Below are positions 29,131 to 39,033 of a stretch of 64,000 bases of DNA, one piece after another (the stretch's first letter is position 1; each line of letters opens with the position of its first letter). Under the pieces are notes generated by a model. That model had not been told where the DNA came from and made no database searches. It saw nothing but the letters and a program-made list of their open reading frames with translations. The stretch covers positions 1-64,000 of the forward strand of contig NZ_LMUW01000070.1 in assembly GCF_009765735.1 (NCBI RefSeq), read 5' to 3'. The translations under genes were made by a program, and so were the position numbers. Origin of the DNA: Xenophilus sp. L33. Lineage in GTDB: Bacteria > Pseudomonadota > Gammaproteobacteria > Burkholderiales > Burkholderiaceae_C.

Positions 29131-31457
29131 CATCGGCACGACTCTCTCGATGCGGCGCGGCGATCGCGCTGGCCCTGTGGGCCTGCGCAGGCGCGGCCGC
29201 CACGCCGCCGGCACCCGCCAGCGCGCCGGCAACCTCGGCGCCGGCAACTGCCGCGCCCAGCCCGGCGCCCAACCCAGCGTCCATCCCCGCCCCGATCGTC
29301 GCCGCCACCGCCCAGCCGCCGGCCGCCAGCGGCACGGTGCGCGAGCTGAACCTCACCCAGCTCGGCATCGACTACGCGATCAACCTGCGCGGCACCACCG
29401 GCACGGTCGGCATTCCGTTCAGCGTGCGCGCCGACGAGCTGGTGACGAGCGCGTCGCTCCGGTTGAACTACGCCTACTCGCCGGCGCTGATCCCGGAGCT
29501 CTCGCACATCGTGGTGACGGTCAACGACGTGCTGGTGACCACCCTGCCGATCGTGCCCGCGCAGGCCGGCAAGCCGCAGACCGCCGACATCCCGATCGAC
29601 CGCCGCCTGATCACCGAATTCAACCGCATCAACATCGAGCTGGTCGGCCACTACACGCGCGACTGCGAAGACCCGCTGCACAGCAGCCTGTGGGCCACGG
29701 TCGACGCGTCGAGCACATTGCGCCTGAGCGTGGTGCCGCTGAAGATCGCGAGCGACCTGGCGAGCCTGCCGCAACCCTTCTTCGACCGCCGCGACGTGCG
29801 GCGCGCAAGCATCCCCTTCGTCTTCGGCACCGCGACGCCGACCTCGACGCTCGAGGCCGCGGGCATCGTCTCGTCCTGGTTCGGCGCCCTGGCCGGCTAC
29901 CGCGGCGCGGTGTTCCCGGTCAGCCACGGCGAGCTGCCGGCGGCCGGCCACGCGGTGGTCTTCGCCACGCCCGAGACCAGCATCGCCGGGCTGGCATTAC
30001 CGGCGATCCAGGGCCCCAGCCTGGCGGTGGTCGACCATCCGCGCGACGCCAACTACAAGCTGCTGCTGGTGATGGGCCGCAACCCGGCCGAGCTGCGCAC
30101 CGCCGCCTCGGCACTGGCGATCAACAGCCGCGCCTTCACCGGCGCGAGCGCGCTGGTCAGCAACTTCGTCGAGCCGGCGCCGCGCCAGCCCTACGACGCA
30201 CCGCGCTGGCTCAGCAGCGTGCGGGCGGTCAAGCTGGGCGAGCTGGCGCCGGCGTCGGAGTTCTCGGTGGCCGGCTATGCGCCGGACGTGGTCAAGGTCA
30301 ACCTGCAGCTGCCGCCCGACCTGTTCACCTGGCGCAGCCGCGGCATTCCGCTGGACCTCACCTACAACTACACGCCGCGCGTGCGGCCCGACCAGTCCAC
30401 GCTCAACGTGAGCCTGGGCGACAGCTTCGTCGCCTCGCTGCCGCTGCGCGCGGCCAACCCGGCCGAGCAGCATTGGTGGAACCCGTTCGCGCTGCCGCTG
30501 CTGCCCGACGGCACGGTCTCGCAGACCAAGGACCTGCTGCTGCCGCCGCTGGCGCTCGGTTCGCGCAGCCAGTTGCGGATGCACTACTACTTCGAGCCGC
30601 CGGCGGGCAACTGCAAACCGCTCGTGGACAACGTGCGCGGCAACGTCGACCCGGCCTCGACCATCGACGTCTCCGGCCTGCCGCACTACATCGCGATGCC
30701 CGAACTGGCGGCTTTCGCCAACAGCGGCTTCCCGTTCACCCGCCTGGCCGACCAGGCCGACAGCGTCGTGGTGCTGCCCGACCAGGCCGAGAACGCCGAC
30801 ACCGAGACCTACTTGGCGCTGCTCGGCCAGCTCGGCAACGCCACCGGCTATCCGGCGCTCAGGGTCACGGTCGGCCACTCGGCCGACGTCGCCCAATGGG
30901 CCGACAAGGAACTGCTGGTGGTCGGCGGCCTGCACAGCCAGCCGCTCTTCACGCAATGGGCCGACGTGATGCCGCTGTCGGCCACCAAGGAGGCGCGCGA
31001 CTTCCGCCTGGGCACCTGGCTGGACGACACGCTGACCTTCATCGCCGGCACCCGCCAGCGCGAGGACCTGCCGGCGAGCACCCAGATGACCGTCACCGAC
31101 GACGGCAGCGACGCGGTGCTGGCCGGCTTCGAATCGCCGCTGAAGAAGGGCCGCAGCGTGGTTGCGGTGGTCTCGAGCGCCAGCTCGCAACCGGCGCTGC
31201 TGAACGCGCTGATGACGCCCGCGCTGGTGCGCAACATCCAGGGCAGCACCGCCTTCATCCGCGGCAACCAGGTCAGCAGCCTGCTGGCCGGCGGCACCTA
31301 CTTCGTCGGCACGCTGCCGCCGGTGACGCGGCTGCAGTGGATCCTGTCGCGCAGCCCGCTCCTGCTGGCCGCGATGATCATCGCGCTGGCCTTCTTCGGT
31401 GCCGCGGTGGCCTATGTCAGCCTCCAGCTTCGTGCGCGGCGCCGGCTGCGCGAATGA
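29127..31457 (+). CDS. bcsB: Cellulose synthase regulatory subunit BcsB
   Basis: This 776-residue periplasmic partner guides the glucan and supports BcsA through a C-terminal membrane helix (LLLAAMIIALAFFGAAVAYV). It has a cleavable N-terminal signal, a Pro/Ala-rich linker, then carbohydrate-binding-like and flavodoxin-like domains (for example IPFSVRADELVTSASLRLNY). The start is TTG at 29127, overlapping the bcsA stop as TTGA and preceded by AAAGGA. No closer ATG keeps the signal peptide. Lengths and order are normal for bcsAB. Confidence 0.93.
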   Translation: MTSARLSRCGAAIALALWACAGAAATPPAPASAPATSAPATAAPSPAPNPASIPAPIVAATAQPPAASGTVRELNLTQLGIDYAINLRGTTGTVGIPFSVRADELVTSASLRLNYAYSPALIPELSHIVVTVNDVLVTTLPIVPAQAGKPQTADIPIDRRLITEFNRINIELVGHYTRDCEDPLHSSLWATVDASSTLRLSVVPLKIASDLASLPQPFFDRRDVRRASIPFVFGTATPTSTLEAAGIVSSWFGALAGYRGAVFPVSHGELPAAGHAVVFATPETSIAGLALPAIQGPSLAVVDHPRDANYKLLLVMGRNPAELRTAASALAINSRAFTGASALVSNFVEPAPRQPYDAPRWLSSVRAVKLGELAPASEFSVAGYAPDVVKVNLQLPPDLFTWRSRGIPLDLTYNYTPRVRPDQSTLNVSLGDSFVASLPLRAANPAEQHWWNPFALPLLPDGTVSQTKDLLLPPLALGSRSQLRMHYYFEPPAGNCKPLVDNVRGNVDPASTIDVSGLPHYIAMPELAAFANSGFPFTRLADQADSVVVLPDQAENADTETYLALLGQLGNATGYPALRVTVGHSADVAQWADKELLVVGGLHSQPLFTQWADVMPLSATKEARDFRLGTWLDDTLTFIAGTRQREDLPASTQMTVTDDGSDAVLAGFESPLKKGRSVVAVVSSASSQPALLNALMTPALVRNIQGSTAFIRGNQVSSLLAGGTYFVGTLPPVTRLQWILSRSPLLLAAMIIALAFFGAAVAYVSLQLRARRRLRE

Positions 31458-31467
31458 CCGGTCGACC

Positions 31468-32676
31468 ATGAAATCCAATCCAGCCCTCCCTCCGCCGATG
31501 ACCGGGCGCCGACGATGGCTCGCCGCGCTGGCCTTGCTGCCGCTCGCCCGCGCCCTGCCCGCCGCCGCCCAGCAGGCGACCGGGGCCTGCCTGCCGGCCA
31601 CCGACTGGACTTCCTTCGCGGCGCGCCATCTGCAGCCGGACGGCCGCATCGTCGACTTCGACACCAAGCAGCAGCAGTCGACCTCCGAAGGCCAGTCCTA
31701 CGGGCTGTTCTTCTCGCTGGTGCACAACGACAAGGCGGCCTTCGCCCGGATCCTCGACTGGACCGAATCGAACCTCGCCGGCGGCAGCCTCGCCAAGCGC
31801 CTGCCGGCATGGCAGTGGGGCCGCAAGCCCGACGACAGCTGGGGCGTGCTGGACGACAACCCGGCGGCCGACTCCGACCTGTGGATCGCCTATTCGCTGC
31901 TCGAGGCGGCGCGCCTCTGGAACGAGCCGCGCTACCAGGTGCTGGGCCGCGCGGTGCTGGCGCACGTGGCCGCCGAAGAGGTCATCGCCCTGCCCGGCCT
32001 CGGCCGCATGCTGCTGCCCTGGCCGCGCAGCGTGGCCAAGGGGCCGCTCTGGCGCCTCAACCCGAGCTACCTGCCGCTGCAGCTGCTGCGCCGCTGCCAG
32101 CAGCAGGACGGCGCCGGTCCCTGGGGCGAGATCGCCGACAACGCGGTGCGCATGACCGCCGCCACCGCGCCGCAGGGCTTCGCGCCCGACTGGTGCGCCT
32201 GGTCCGAGAAGGAGCAGGCCTTCGTCGCCGATCCCGAGAAGGGCGCGGTCGGCAGCTACGACGCGATCCGCACCTACCTCTGGGCCGGCATGCTCAATGC
32301 CGCCGACCCGGCGCGCATGCCGCTCCTGAAGTCGCTCTACGGCCCGCGCCGGACGCTGGAGCAGCAAAAGCCGATGCCCGAATTCGTCGACACCGACACC
32401 GGCGTCATGCGCGGCACCGGCCCGGTCGGCTTCTCGGGCGCGCTGCTGCCCTATCTGAAGGCGCAAGGCCTGGCCAGCCTGCTCGACGTCCAGCTCGCGC
32501 GCGTGCGCGCCCGCGTCGGCAGCCCGGCCCAGCCGACGCCGACGCCGCTTCCCTACTACGAACGCATGCTGCTGCTGTTCGGGCAGGCCTGGCTCGACGG
32601 CCGCTTCGCCTTCAGCCAGACCGGCCAGCTGCAAACCCATTGGAGACTGCTATGCCCATCGACCCAACTCGCCTGA
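31468..32676 (+). CDS. bcsZ: Endo-beta-1,4-glucanase BcsZ (GH8)
   Basis: This 402-residue periplasmic family 8 glycoside hydrolase trims glucan chains during cellulose export. The catalytic acid is in TSEGQSYGLFFS, and ADSDLWIAYSLLEAARLW carries the conserved Asp. The N-terminal signal (GRRRWLAALALLPLARALPAAA) has paired arginines, so Sec or Tat export is possible. ATG 31468 starts ten bases after bcsB. The 3' end overlaps bcsC by 25 bp. Confidence 0.93.
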   Translation: MKSNPALPPPMTGRRRWLAALALLPLARALPAAAQQATGACLPATDWTSFAARHLQPDGRIVDFDTKQQQSTSEGQSYGLFFSLVHNDKAAFARILDWTESNLAGGSLAKRLPAWQWGRKPDDSWGVLDDNPAADSDLWIAYSLLEAARLWNEPRYQVLGRAVLAHVAAEEVIALPGLGRMLLPWPRSVAKGPLWRLNPSYLPLQLLRRCQQQDGAGPWGEIADNAVRMTAATAPQGFAPDWCAWSEKEQAFVADPEKGAVGSYDAIRTYLWAGMLNAADPARMPLLKSLYGPRRTLEQQKPMPEFVDTDTGVMRGTGPVGFSGALLPYLKAQGLASLLDVQLARVRARVGSPAQPTPTPLPYYERMLLLFGQAWLDGRFAFSQTGQLQTHWRLLCPSTQLA

Positions 32677-35600
32677 GCGGTCGCCACCTGCTGGCCTGCC
32701 TCGGCATGGTCGGTGCGATGGCGACCCCGCTGCCGGCCCACGCGCAGGCCGATGCCAAGACCGCGCTGGTCGAGCAGGGCAACTACTGGCAGAGCATGGG
32801 CCGGGTCGACCTGGCCGAGGAAAGCTGGAAGAAGCTGCTGAACGTCGATCCGCAGAACGCCGACGCGATGTACGGCATGTCGCAGGTCGAGCTGGCGCGC
32901 GGCAACGCCGACGCCGCCCGCGGCTGGACCACCAGGTTGCGCGCCGCGCATCCGGGCGACAGCCGCGCCGCCACGGCGGCCCAGGGCACCGGCGCGCCGA
33001 TGACCGACGTGCAGCGCGCCCGCGTCGCCGCGCAGGCCGGGCGCACCGCCGAGGCGGTGCAGATATACCGCGGCATCTTCGCCGGCCGGCCGCCGCCGGA
33101 TCCGCTGGCGCTCGAGTATTACCAGCTCCTCGGCGGCACGCCGCAAGGCTGGGACGAGGGCCGCAAGGGCCTGGAGCAGATGGTCAAGGACCATCCCGGC
33201 AACCTGCAGGACCAGCTGGCCCTCGCGCAGCTGCAGACCTACCGCGAGCCGAGCCGGCGCGCCGGCATCGCCACCCTGGCGCAACTGTCCAAGCAGCCGG
33301 GCGAAGTCGGCAGCAGCGCCCGCGCCGCGTGGCGCCAGGCGCTCATCTGGCTCGATGCCCGCGAACCCGACTCGGGCCTCTACCGGGACTTCCTGGCCAA
33401 CCAGGCCGACCCGGCGGTGCAGGCCCGGCTCGACGGCCTCACGGCCGCGCGCAGCGCCGAGGCGGCTTCGCCGGCCGCCCAGCCGCTGGGCGAAGGCTTC
33501 AAGGCGCTCGACCGCGGCGACTCGGCCACCGCCGAGCAGCGCTTCCAGCAGGCGCTCAAGGTGCAGCCCGGCGACAGCGAGGCGCTCGGCGGCCTCGGCC
33601 TGATCCGGCTGCGCCAGGAGCGCTTCGCCGAAGCCCAGCAGCTGCTCGAGCAGGCCTCCAGGAACGGCGGCGGCAAGTGGGCCTCGGCCCTGCGCAGCGC
33701 CACCTACTGGAACCTGGTCGGCCAAGCCAACGCGGCCCGGGCCAAGGGCGACACGCGCTCGGCCCAGAGCCTGCTGGAGCGCGCGGTCCGGCTCGATCCG
33801 AACGAGAGCGTCGGCCAGGTCGCGCTGGCCGACCTGCTGCTGGCCGGCGGCAACATGGCCGCGGCCGAGCAAGGCTACCGGCGCGTGCTCGAGGCCAAGC
33901 CGAACGACCCGCAGGCGCTGCGCGGCCTGATCACCGTCTACACCCGGCAGGGCCGCAACGCCGACGCCCAGGCGCTCACGCAGCGACTGACGCCGCAGCA
34001 ACTGGCCCAGGTCGGCGACCTGTCGGACGTGCGGGTCGAGGCGGCCCGCGCGAAGGCGCGCCAGCAGATCGAGAGCGGCGACGTCGCCGGCGCCCAGCTG
34101 ACGCTGGAAGACGCGATGCTGGCCGAGCCCGACAGCCCCTGGATCCGGCTCGACCTGGCCAACATCTACCGTCGCCAGGGCATGATGGCCCAGGCCCGCG
34201 GCGTGATGGACGGCCTGATGATGTCGCAGCCCGACATGCCCGATGCGCTCTTCGCCAGCGCCCTGCTGGCCTCCGACGCCGACGACCCGGCCGCCGGCCT
34301 GGCCTACCTCGACCGCATTCCCGCCGCCTCGCGCACCCGCGACATGGCGCAGCTGCAGCGGCGCCTCTGGGCGGCGGCGCAGGCGCAGCAGGCGCAGGCC
34401 CTGGCCAAGCAGGGCCAGGTCGCAGCCGCCCGCAACCTGCTCGCGCAGACCCAGGCCGCGCTCGGCAACGACATGCCGCCCGCCCTCTGGGGCCAGCTGG
34501 CCGGCGCCTATGCCGACATCGGCGACTCGCCGCGGGCGCTGGCGATGATCCGCCAGCTGCTGGCGCGCAGCGCCAATCCGGGCATCGACGATCGGCTGCT
34601 CTACGCGTCCATCCTCTTGAAGACGCAGCAGGACGTCGAGCTGTCGGCGGTGCTGCGGCAGCTGCAGCCGGCCAACATGACCGTCGCCCAGCGCACCGAC
34701 TTCAACCGCCTGCGCAGCGCCTACAGCCTGCGCCAGGTCGACGCCCTGCGCCAGGCCGGCAACCTCGAGGCCGCCTACAACGTGATCGCGCCAGTGCTGG
34801 CCGAGCAGCCGGAAGATCCGCAGGCGCTGAGCGCGCTCGCGCGCCTGTATTCGGCGGCGCGCGACGAGCGCCAGGCGCTGGCGATCTACCAGCGCATCCT
34901 GCAGCCCAGCCCCGGCGACGTCGACACGCTGATCGCCGCCGCCGCCAGTGCCAGCGCACTGCGCGCCAACGGCGATGCCGAGAGCTACGTTCAGGCCGCG
35001 CTCAAGATCGCGCCGGACCAGTCGCGGGTGCTGGCCGCGGCCGGCCGGGTCTATCGCAACGCCGGCGACAACAGGCAGGCCGAGGAATACCTGCGGGCGG
35101 CGGTCGCAGCCGAGAGCCGCCTCGCCAGCGGCGGCAACGCCTTCGCCGCCAACCCGGCCGGCGGCCAGCCGGTCGCGTCCGGCAATCCGTTCGCCGGCAT
35201 GACCGGCGGCGCCGCCAACACCACCTCGCCCTTCGGCGCGAACGCGCAGGTGGCGAGCCAGCCGGCGGCCGGCGGCTATCCGGCCAGCTACCCCGCGGTC
35301 TACACCACCGCGCCGGGCCAGGCCTCGCCTTTCGCCGGCATGCGCGGCAATGCCGCCGCTGCGGGCGCGATGCCGACGCTGCCACCGCTGCCACCGCTGC
35401 CGGGCACCGCACCCGTGGCCTATGCCGACAATGCCGGTGGCTCCGACGGCATGCCCTGGTCGACTTCCGGCGCGTCCGCTTCGCAAGGCAACGCGGCGCC
35501 CGCCACCAACGCGCGCAGCAGCCGCCAGCGCAATGCCGCCGGCCAGCCGGTCAACACGCCCCAGGCGCGGGCCTACATCGCGCCGCCGCAGGGGCAAGGC

Positions 35601-37034
35601 CAGGCCCAGGCGGCCTACGGACAGCAGCTGTACGCCCAGGGTTACCCGCAGACCTATCCGCCGACCTACCCGCAAGCGCAGGGCTACCTGCCGCCGCCGG
35701 TCACGCAGCCGGTCTACCCGCTGCCGCCGGCGGTGCCGGGCAGCTCGATGGCCAACGAGGGCAGCTGGAACACGCCGCCGCGCAGCAGCGCCCAGCCGGC
35801 CAATCCGCTCCTGGCCGAGTTGCAGGACGTGCAATCGGCCAACAGCACCACGGTGGACGTCGGCAGCGTGTTCCGCAACCGTGCCGGCGAGGCCGGTCTC
35901 AGCAAGCTCTGGGACATGGAGGTGCCGATCGAGGCGAGGATCCCGGTGGGCAACGGCAAGATCGTGGTCAGCGCCACGCCGACCGTGCTGGACAACGGCA
36001 CGCTCGGCCAGGACTACGGCACCAGCAGTCGCTTCGGCGGCGGCCCGGCCGCGGCGATCGCGCAGCTGTCGGGCACCGTGCCCTCGCCCAACACGCAGAA
36101 CGCCTCGGGCGTGGGCCTGAGCGTCGGCTACGAGGGCAAGAACCTGAACGCCAACATCGGCACCACGCCGCTCGGCTTCCAGGAGACCAACGCGGTCGGC
36201 AACATCACCTATGGCGACAAGATCACCGACAACGTGTCGTACAAGGCCGAGGTCTCGCGCCGCGCGGTGACCGACAGCCTGCTGTCCTTCGCCGGCACCG
36301 AGGACACGCGCACCGGCCTCAAGTGGGGCGGCGTGGTCGCCACCGGCGGCCGGCTCGACCTCACGCGCGACGACGGCACCTACGGCATCTACGGCTACGG
36401 CTCGGCCTATTCGGTGACCGGCCACAACGTCGAGGACAACAGCCGCTTCGAGCTCGGCGGCGGCCTCTACGTGCACCTGCTGAGCCAGGCCAGCTCCTCG
36501 CTGACCGCCGGCATGAACCTGGACATCCTGAGCTACGACAAGAACCTGAGCTACTTCACCTACGGCCAGGGCGGCTACTTCAGTCCGCAGAGCTACGCCA
36601 GCGTGGCCTTCCCGGTCGACTGGACCGGCCGCGACGACCGCCTGTCGTGGCGCCTGAACGCCTCGCTGGGCGTGCAGTCCTTCACCCAGGACGCGTCGCC
36701 CTACTTCCCGACCGATCCGGGCCTGCAGTCGGGCGCCGCCGCCGCGGTGGCCCAGGCGACGCGGCTCAACCTGAACCAGGCCGTCTTCACGGGCTTCTAT
36801 CCGCAGACCAGCCACACCGGCATCGCCTACAACCTCGCCGGCATCCTCGAATACCAAGTGGCGCCGCAGCTCTACCTGGGCGGCGCGATGGTCTTCAACA
36901 ACGCGCAGAACTACCGCCAGGTGTCGGTCAGCGCGTACCTGCGCTACATGCTGGGCAACTCGGGACGCTTCCAGGGACCGACCGGCGGCGCCACGCTGCG
37001 GCCGGTCAGCTCGCCCTACACGCCGCTCCTGTAG
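32652..37034 (+). CDS. bcsC: Cellulose export outer-membrane protein BcsC
   Basis: This 1460-residue exporter has a signal peptide (to AHAQA), many TPR repeats (about residues 35-830) that span the periplasm, and a C-terminal beta barrel of about 350 residues for the outer membrane. Barrel features include alternating aromatic strands such as NITYGDKITDNVSYKAEVSRR and the ending in YLRYMLGNSGRF. An unusual ~230-residue Gly/Ala/Pro/Gln/Tyr-rich segment (about 835-1065) lies between the TPRs and the barrel. GGAG precedes ATG 32652. It is the last bcs gene, 14 bp from the convergent GGDEF-EAL gene. Confidence 0.95.
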   Translation: MPIDPTRLSGRHLLACLGMVGAMATPLPAHAQADAKTALVEQGNYWQSMGRVDLAEESWKKLLNVDPQNADAMYGMSQVELARGNADAARGWTTRLRAAHPGDSRAATAAQGTGAPMTDVQRARVAAQAGRTAEAVQIYRGIFAGRPPPDPLALEYYQLLGGTPQGWDEGRKGLEQMVKDHPGNLQDQLALAQLQTYREPSRRAGIATLAQLSKQPGEVGSSARAAWRQALIWLDAREPDSGLYRDFLANQADPAVQARLDGLTAARSAEAASPAAQPLGEGFKALDRGDSATAEQRFQQALKVQPGDSEALGGLGLIRLRQERFAEAQQLLEQASRNGGGKWASALRSATYWNLVGQANAARAKGDTRSAQSLLERAVRLDPNESVGQVALADLLLAGGNMAAAEQGYRRVLEAKPNDPQALRGLITVYTRQGRNADAQALTQRLTPQQLAQVGDLSDVRVEAARAKARQQIESGDVAGAQLTLEDAMLAEPDSPWIRLDLANIYRRQGMMAQARGVMDGLMMSQPDMPDALFASALLASDADDPAAGLAYLDRIPAASRTRDMAQLQRRLWAAAQAQQAQALAKQGQVAAARNLLAQTQAALGNDMPPALWGQLAGAYADIGDSPRALAMIRQLLARSANPGIDDRLLYASILLKTQQDVELSAVLRQLQPANMTVAQRTDFNRLRSAYSLRQVDALRQAGNLEAAYNVIAPVLAEQPEDPQALSALARLYSAARDERQALAIYQRILQPSPGDVDTLIAAAASASALRANGDAESYVQAALKIAPDQSRVLAAAGRVYRNAGDNRQAEEYLRAAVAAESRLASGGNAFAANPAGGQPVASGNPFAGMTGGAANTTSPFGANAQVASQPAAGGYPASYPAVYTTAPGQASPFAGMRGNAAAAGAMPTLPPLPPLPGTAPVAYADNAGGSDGMPWSTSGASASQGNAAPATNARSSRQRNAAGQPVNTPQARAYIAPPQGQGQAQAAYGQQLYAQGYPQTYPPTYPQAQGYLPPPVTQPVYPLPPAVPGSSMANEGSWNTPPRSSAQPANPLLAELQDVQSANSTTVDVGSVFRNRAGEAGLSKLWDMEVPIEARIPVGNGKIVVSATPTVLDNGTLGQDYGTSSRFGGGPAAAIAQLSGTVPSPNTQNASGVGLSVGYEGKNLNANIGTTPLGFQETNAVGNITYGDKITDNVSYKAEVSRRAVTDSLLSFAGTEDTRTGLKWGGVVATGGRLDLTRDDGTYGIYGYGSAYSVTGHNVEDNSRFELGGGLYVHLLSQASSSLTAGMNLDILSYDKNLSYFTYGQGGYFSPQSYASVAFPVDWTGRDDRLSWRLNASLGVQSFTQDASPYFPTDPGLQSGAAAAVAQATRLNLNQAVFTGFYPQTSHTGIAYNLAGILEYQVAPQLYLGGAMVFNNAQNYRQVSVSAYLRYMLGNSGRFQGPTGGATLRPVSSPYTPLL

Positions 37035-37048
37035 GCGGCCGCTGCGGT

Positions 37049-38686
37049 TCAGGCGCAGCCGTCGGCCCGCCCCCACGGCGGGGCCGATTCGAATTCGCCG
37101 ATCCAGTCCGGCACCCGGTCGGCCGCCAGCGGCTTGGCGATGCCGTAGCCCTGCCCGAGGGTGCAGCCCAGCGCCATGAGCGCATCGCCATGGGCGACCG
37201 ATTCCACGCCCTCGGCGATGGTCTTGCGGCCGAGGCCGCGGGCCATCACCAGGATGCCGCGAATGATCGCCTCGTCCTCCGGGTCGTCCAGCATGCCGCG
37301 CACGAAGGACTGGTCGAGCTTGAGCGCCGCCACCGGCAGTTCGCGCAGGTAGGTGAGCGAGGAATAGCCGGTGCCGAAGTCGTCCATGACCACCGGCACG
37401 CCGAGCGCCTGGCAGGCCACGATGAAGTCGGCCACCGCGGCGAAGTCCTTGATCGCGGTGGTCTCGAGGATCTCCAGCTCCAGCACGCCCGCCTGCAGTT
37501 GCGGATAGCGCGCCAGGTGCAGGCCGAGCCGCTCGATGAAGTCCGGCCGCAGCAGGTGGCGCGGGCTGATGTTCACGCTGATCGACGTGCGCGTGCCGGT
37601 GTCCAGCCATTGCGCGGCCTGGCGCACCGCCTCGCCGAGCGCCCAGTCGCCCAGGCGCTCGACCAGCTCGTGGTCCTCGATCAGCGGCACGAAGGCGGCC
37701 GGCTGCAGGAGGCCGCGCTGCGGATGCTGCCAGCGCACCAGCGCCTCGAAGCCGATCACCCGGCCGCAGCGCATGTCGACCTTCGGCTGGTAGGCCAGCA
37801 TGAATTCGCCCAGCGCCAGGCCGACCTGGATGCGCTGCCGCTCGCGCGCTTCCTCCTGCTGCTCCTGGGCCTGGCCGGCGTCGAAGAAATGCACCTGGCC
37901 GCCGCCCGCGCGCTTGGCGAAGAAGACCGCCTGCTGGGCGTGCTGCAGCATCACCTCGGTCGGCTGCTCGCCGTGGCGCATCAGGGCCACGCCGACGCTG
38001 GTGCGCAGCCGGGTGGAGCGTTCCTGCAAGCGGAACGGATGCGCCAGCCGCGCCAGGACCTGCTCGAGCAGTTGCTCGACCTCCTCCTGGCTGCCGACGC
38101 CGAGCGCCAGCGCGAATTCGTCGCCGCCGACGCGCGCCACCGCGGCGTCGTTCGGCACCGCTGCCTTGAGGCGGCGGGCCACTTCGCGCAGCACCGCGTC
38201 GCCGCCGGCCGGGCCGAGCGCTTCGTTGACGTCGCGGAAGCGGTCGAGGTCGAGGTAGCAGACCGCCAGCATCCGCTCGACCTCGTCTTCGGGCGGGTGC
38301 GCCGGCGCCAGTTCCTCGATCGACGGCAGCCGGTTCGGCAGGCGGGTGAGCGCGTCGTGGCGCGAGAGCAGTTCGAGCCGCTGGCCGCGGCCGCCGCGGG
38401 CGGTGAGCGTGAAGGACCACAGCACGCAGCTGTCTTCCATCCGCTCGCCGCGCACGTCGACCAGGAGGCTTTCGTGGCGGCCGTGCAGCTCGACGCTGCG
38501 GCCGTCGACCGCGCCGCGCGCCGGCACCTGCATGAGGCGCGCCGCGGCCGGCGCGAGCACGTCGCCGAAGGGCATGTCGTCGAGGGAGCCGGAAGGGAAA
38601 TCGAGCAGCGCGTACGCGTCTTCGTCGGCCCAGACGATCTGGCCATCGCAAATCTTGAGGTGGCCGACGAGGGTACGGGTGGGCAT
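37049..38686 (-). CDS. GGDEF-EAL protein, probable c-di-GMP phosphodiesterase
   Basis: This 545-residue cytoplasmic protein has an N-terminal PAS-like region (residues 1-100), a GGDEF domain with RVGGDEF near 196, and an EAL domain with EALVRW. The EAL active-site set appears intact: SVNISP, ELEILET, MDDFGTGYSS, LKLDQSFV, AEGVES and LGQGYGIAKP. Hydrolysis of c-di-GMP is therefore likely. The GGDEF signature is also canonical, so bifunctionality or GTP sensing cannot be excluded. It converges on bcsC and could antagonise WspR in controlling cellulose. Confidence 0.9.
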   Translation of the reverse strand: MPTRTLVGHLKICDGQIVWADEDAYALLDFPSGSLDDMPFGDVLAPAAARLMQVPARGAVDGRSVELHGRHESLLVDVRGERMEDSCVLWSFTLTARGGRGQRLELLSRHDALTRLPNRLPSIEELAPAHPPEDEVERMLAVCYLDLDRFRDVNEALGPAGGDAVLREVARRLKAAVPNDAAVARVGGDEFALALGVGSQEEVEQLLEQVLARLAHPFRLQERSTRLRTSVGVALMRHGEQPTEVMLQHAQQAVFFAKRAGGGQVHFFDAGQAQEQQEEARERQRIQVGLALGEFMLAYQPKVDMRCGRVIGFEALVRWQHPQRGLLQPAAFVPLIEDHELVERLGDWALGEAVRQAAQWLDTGTRTSISVNISPRHLLRPDFIERLGLHLARYPQLQAGVLELEILETTAIKDFAAVADFIVACQALGVPVVMDDFGTGYSSLTYLRELPVAALKLDQSFVRGMLDDPEDEAIIRGILVMARGLGRKTIAEGVESVAHGDALMALGCTLGQGYGIAKPLAADRVPDWIGEFESAPPWGRADGCA

Positions 38687-38734
38687 GACCGCTATTGTTC
38701 CCTCAAAAACAGGCGCCTGAGTGTCTTAAACGCC

Positions 38735-38755
38735 CGACCGGCCGATCGCCGGTCG
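38735..38755 (-). terminator. Hairpin after the 51-residue gene
   Basis: A perfect stem (cgaccggc / gccggtcg) around a cgatc loop is followed on the minus strand by GGCGTTTAA. The T-run is short, so termination is plausible but weak. Confidence 0.5.
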
Positions 38756-38769
38756 CCCCGCACGCGCCC

Positions 38770-38925
38770 TCAGAGCAGGCCGCGCAAGGTCTCTGCCGAC
38801 TTCTTGATCTGGCTCGCCATTTCGCGCTCCAGCGCGGGCGGACTGCGATGGCCGAGCAGGTCGATCAGCCAGCCCGCGGCCACCAGGATCGCCAGGGCGC
38901 CGAGTGTGAAGATCTCTGAGTCCAT
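38770..38925 (-). CDS. Small single-span membrane protein, 51 residues
   Basis: I cannot assign a function. The protein starts MDSEIFTLGALAILVAAGWL, with one hydrophobic helix near the N-terminus, then a short basic/polar turn (GHRSPPALEREM) and an amphipathic tail ending KKSAETLRGLL. The ATG at 38925 has AGGGGGAA just upstream, a good ribosome site. It lies between the FHA gene and the GGDEF-EAL gene on the same strand. A hairpin follows the stop. Confidence 0.65.
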   Translation of the reverse strand: MDSEIFTLGALAILVAAGWLIDLLGHRSPPALEREMASQIKKSAETLRGLL

Positions 38926-39033
38926 TGGATTCCCCCTTTTGCGTTGCCGTCACTGTGCATCGGGAACGCGCGAAGAGGAATCGGCCGAACGGACTGCCTT
39001 GGTAGTTCGTTTGCCGGGGAATAAAACAGGCGC

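Noticed and set aside
36200..37034. bcsC C-terminus as a separate porin gene
   Set aside because: It is in frame with the TPR part and has no start or ribosome site; BcsC normally ends in such a barrel.
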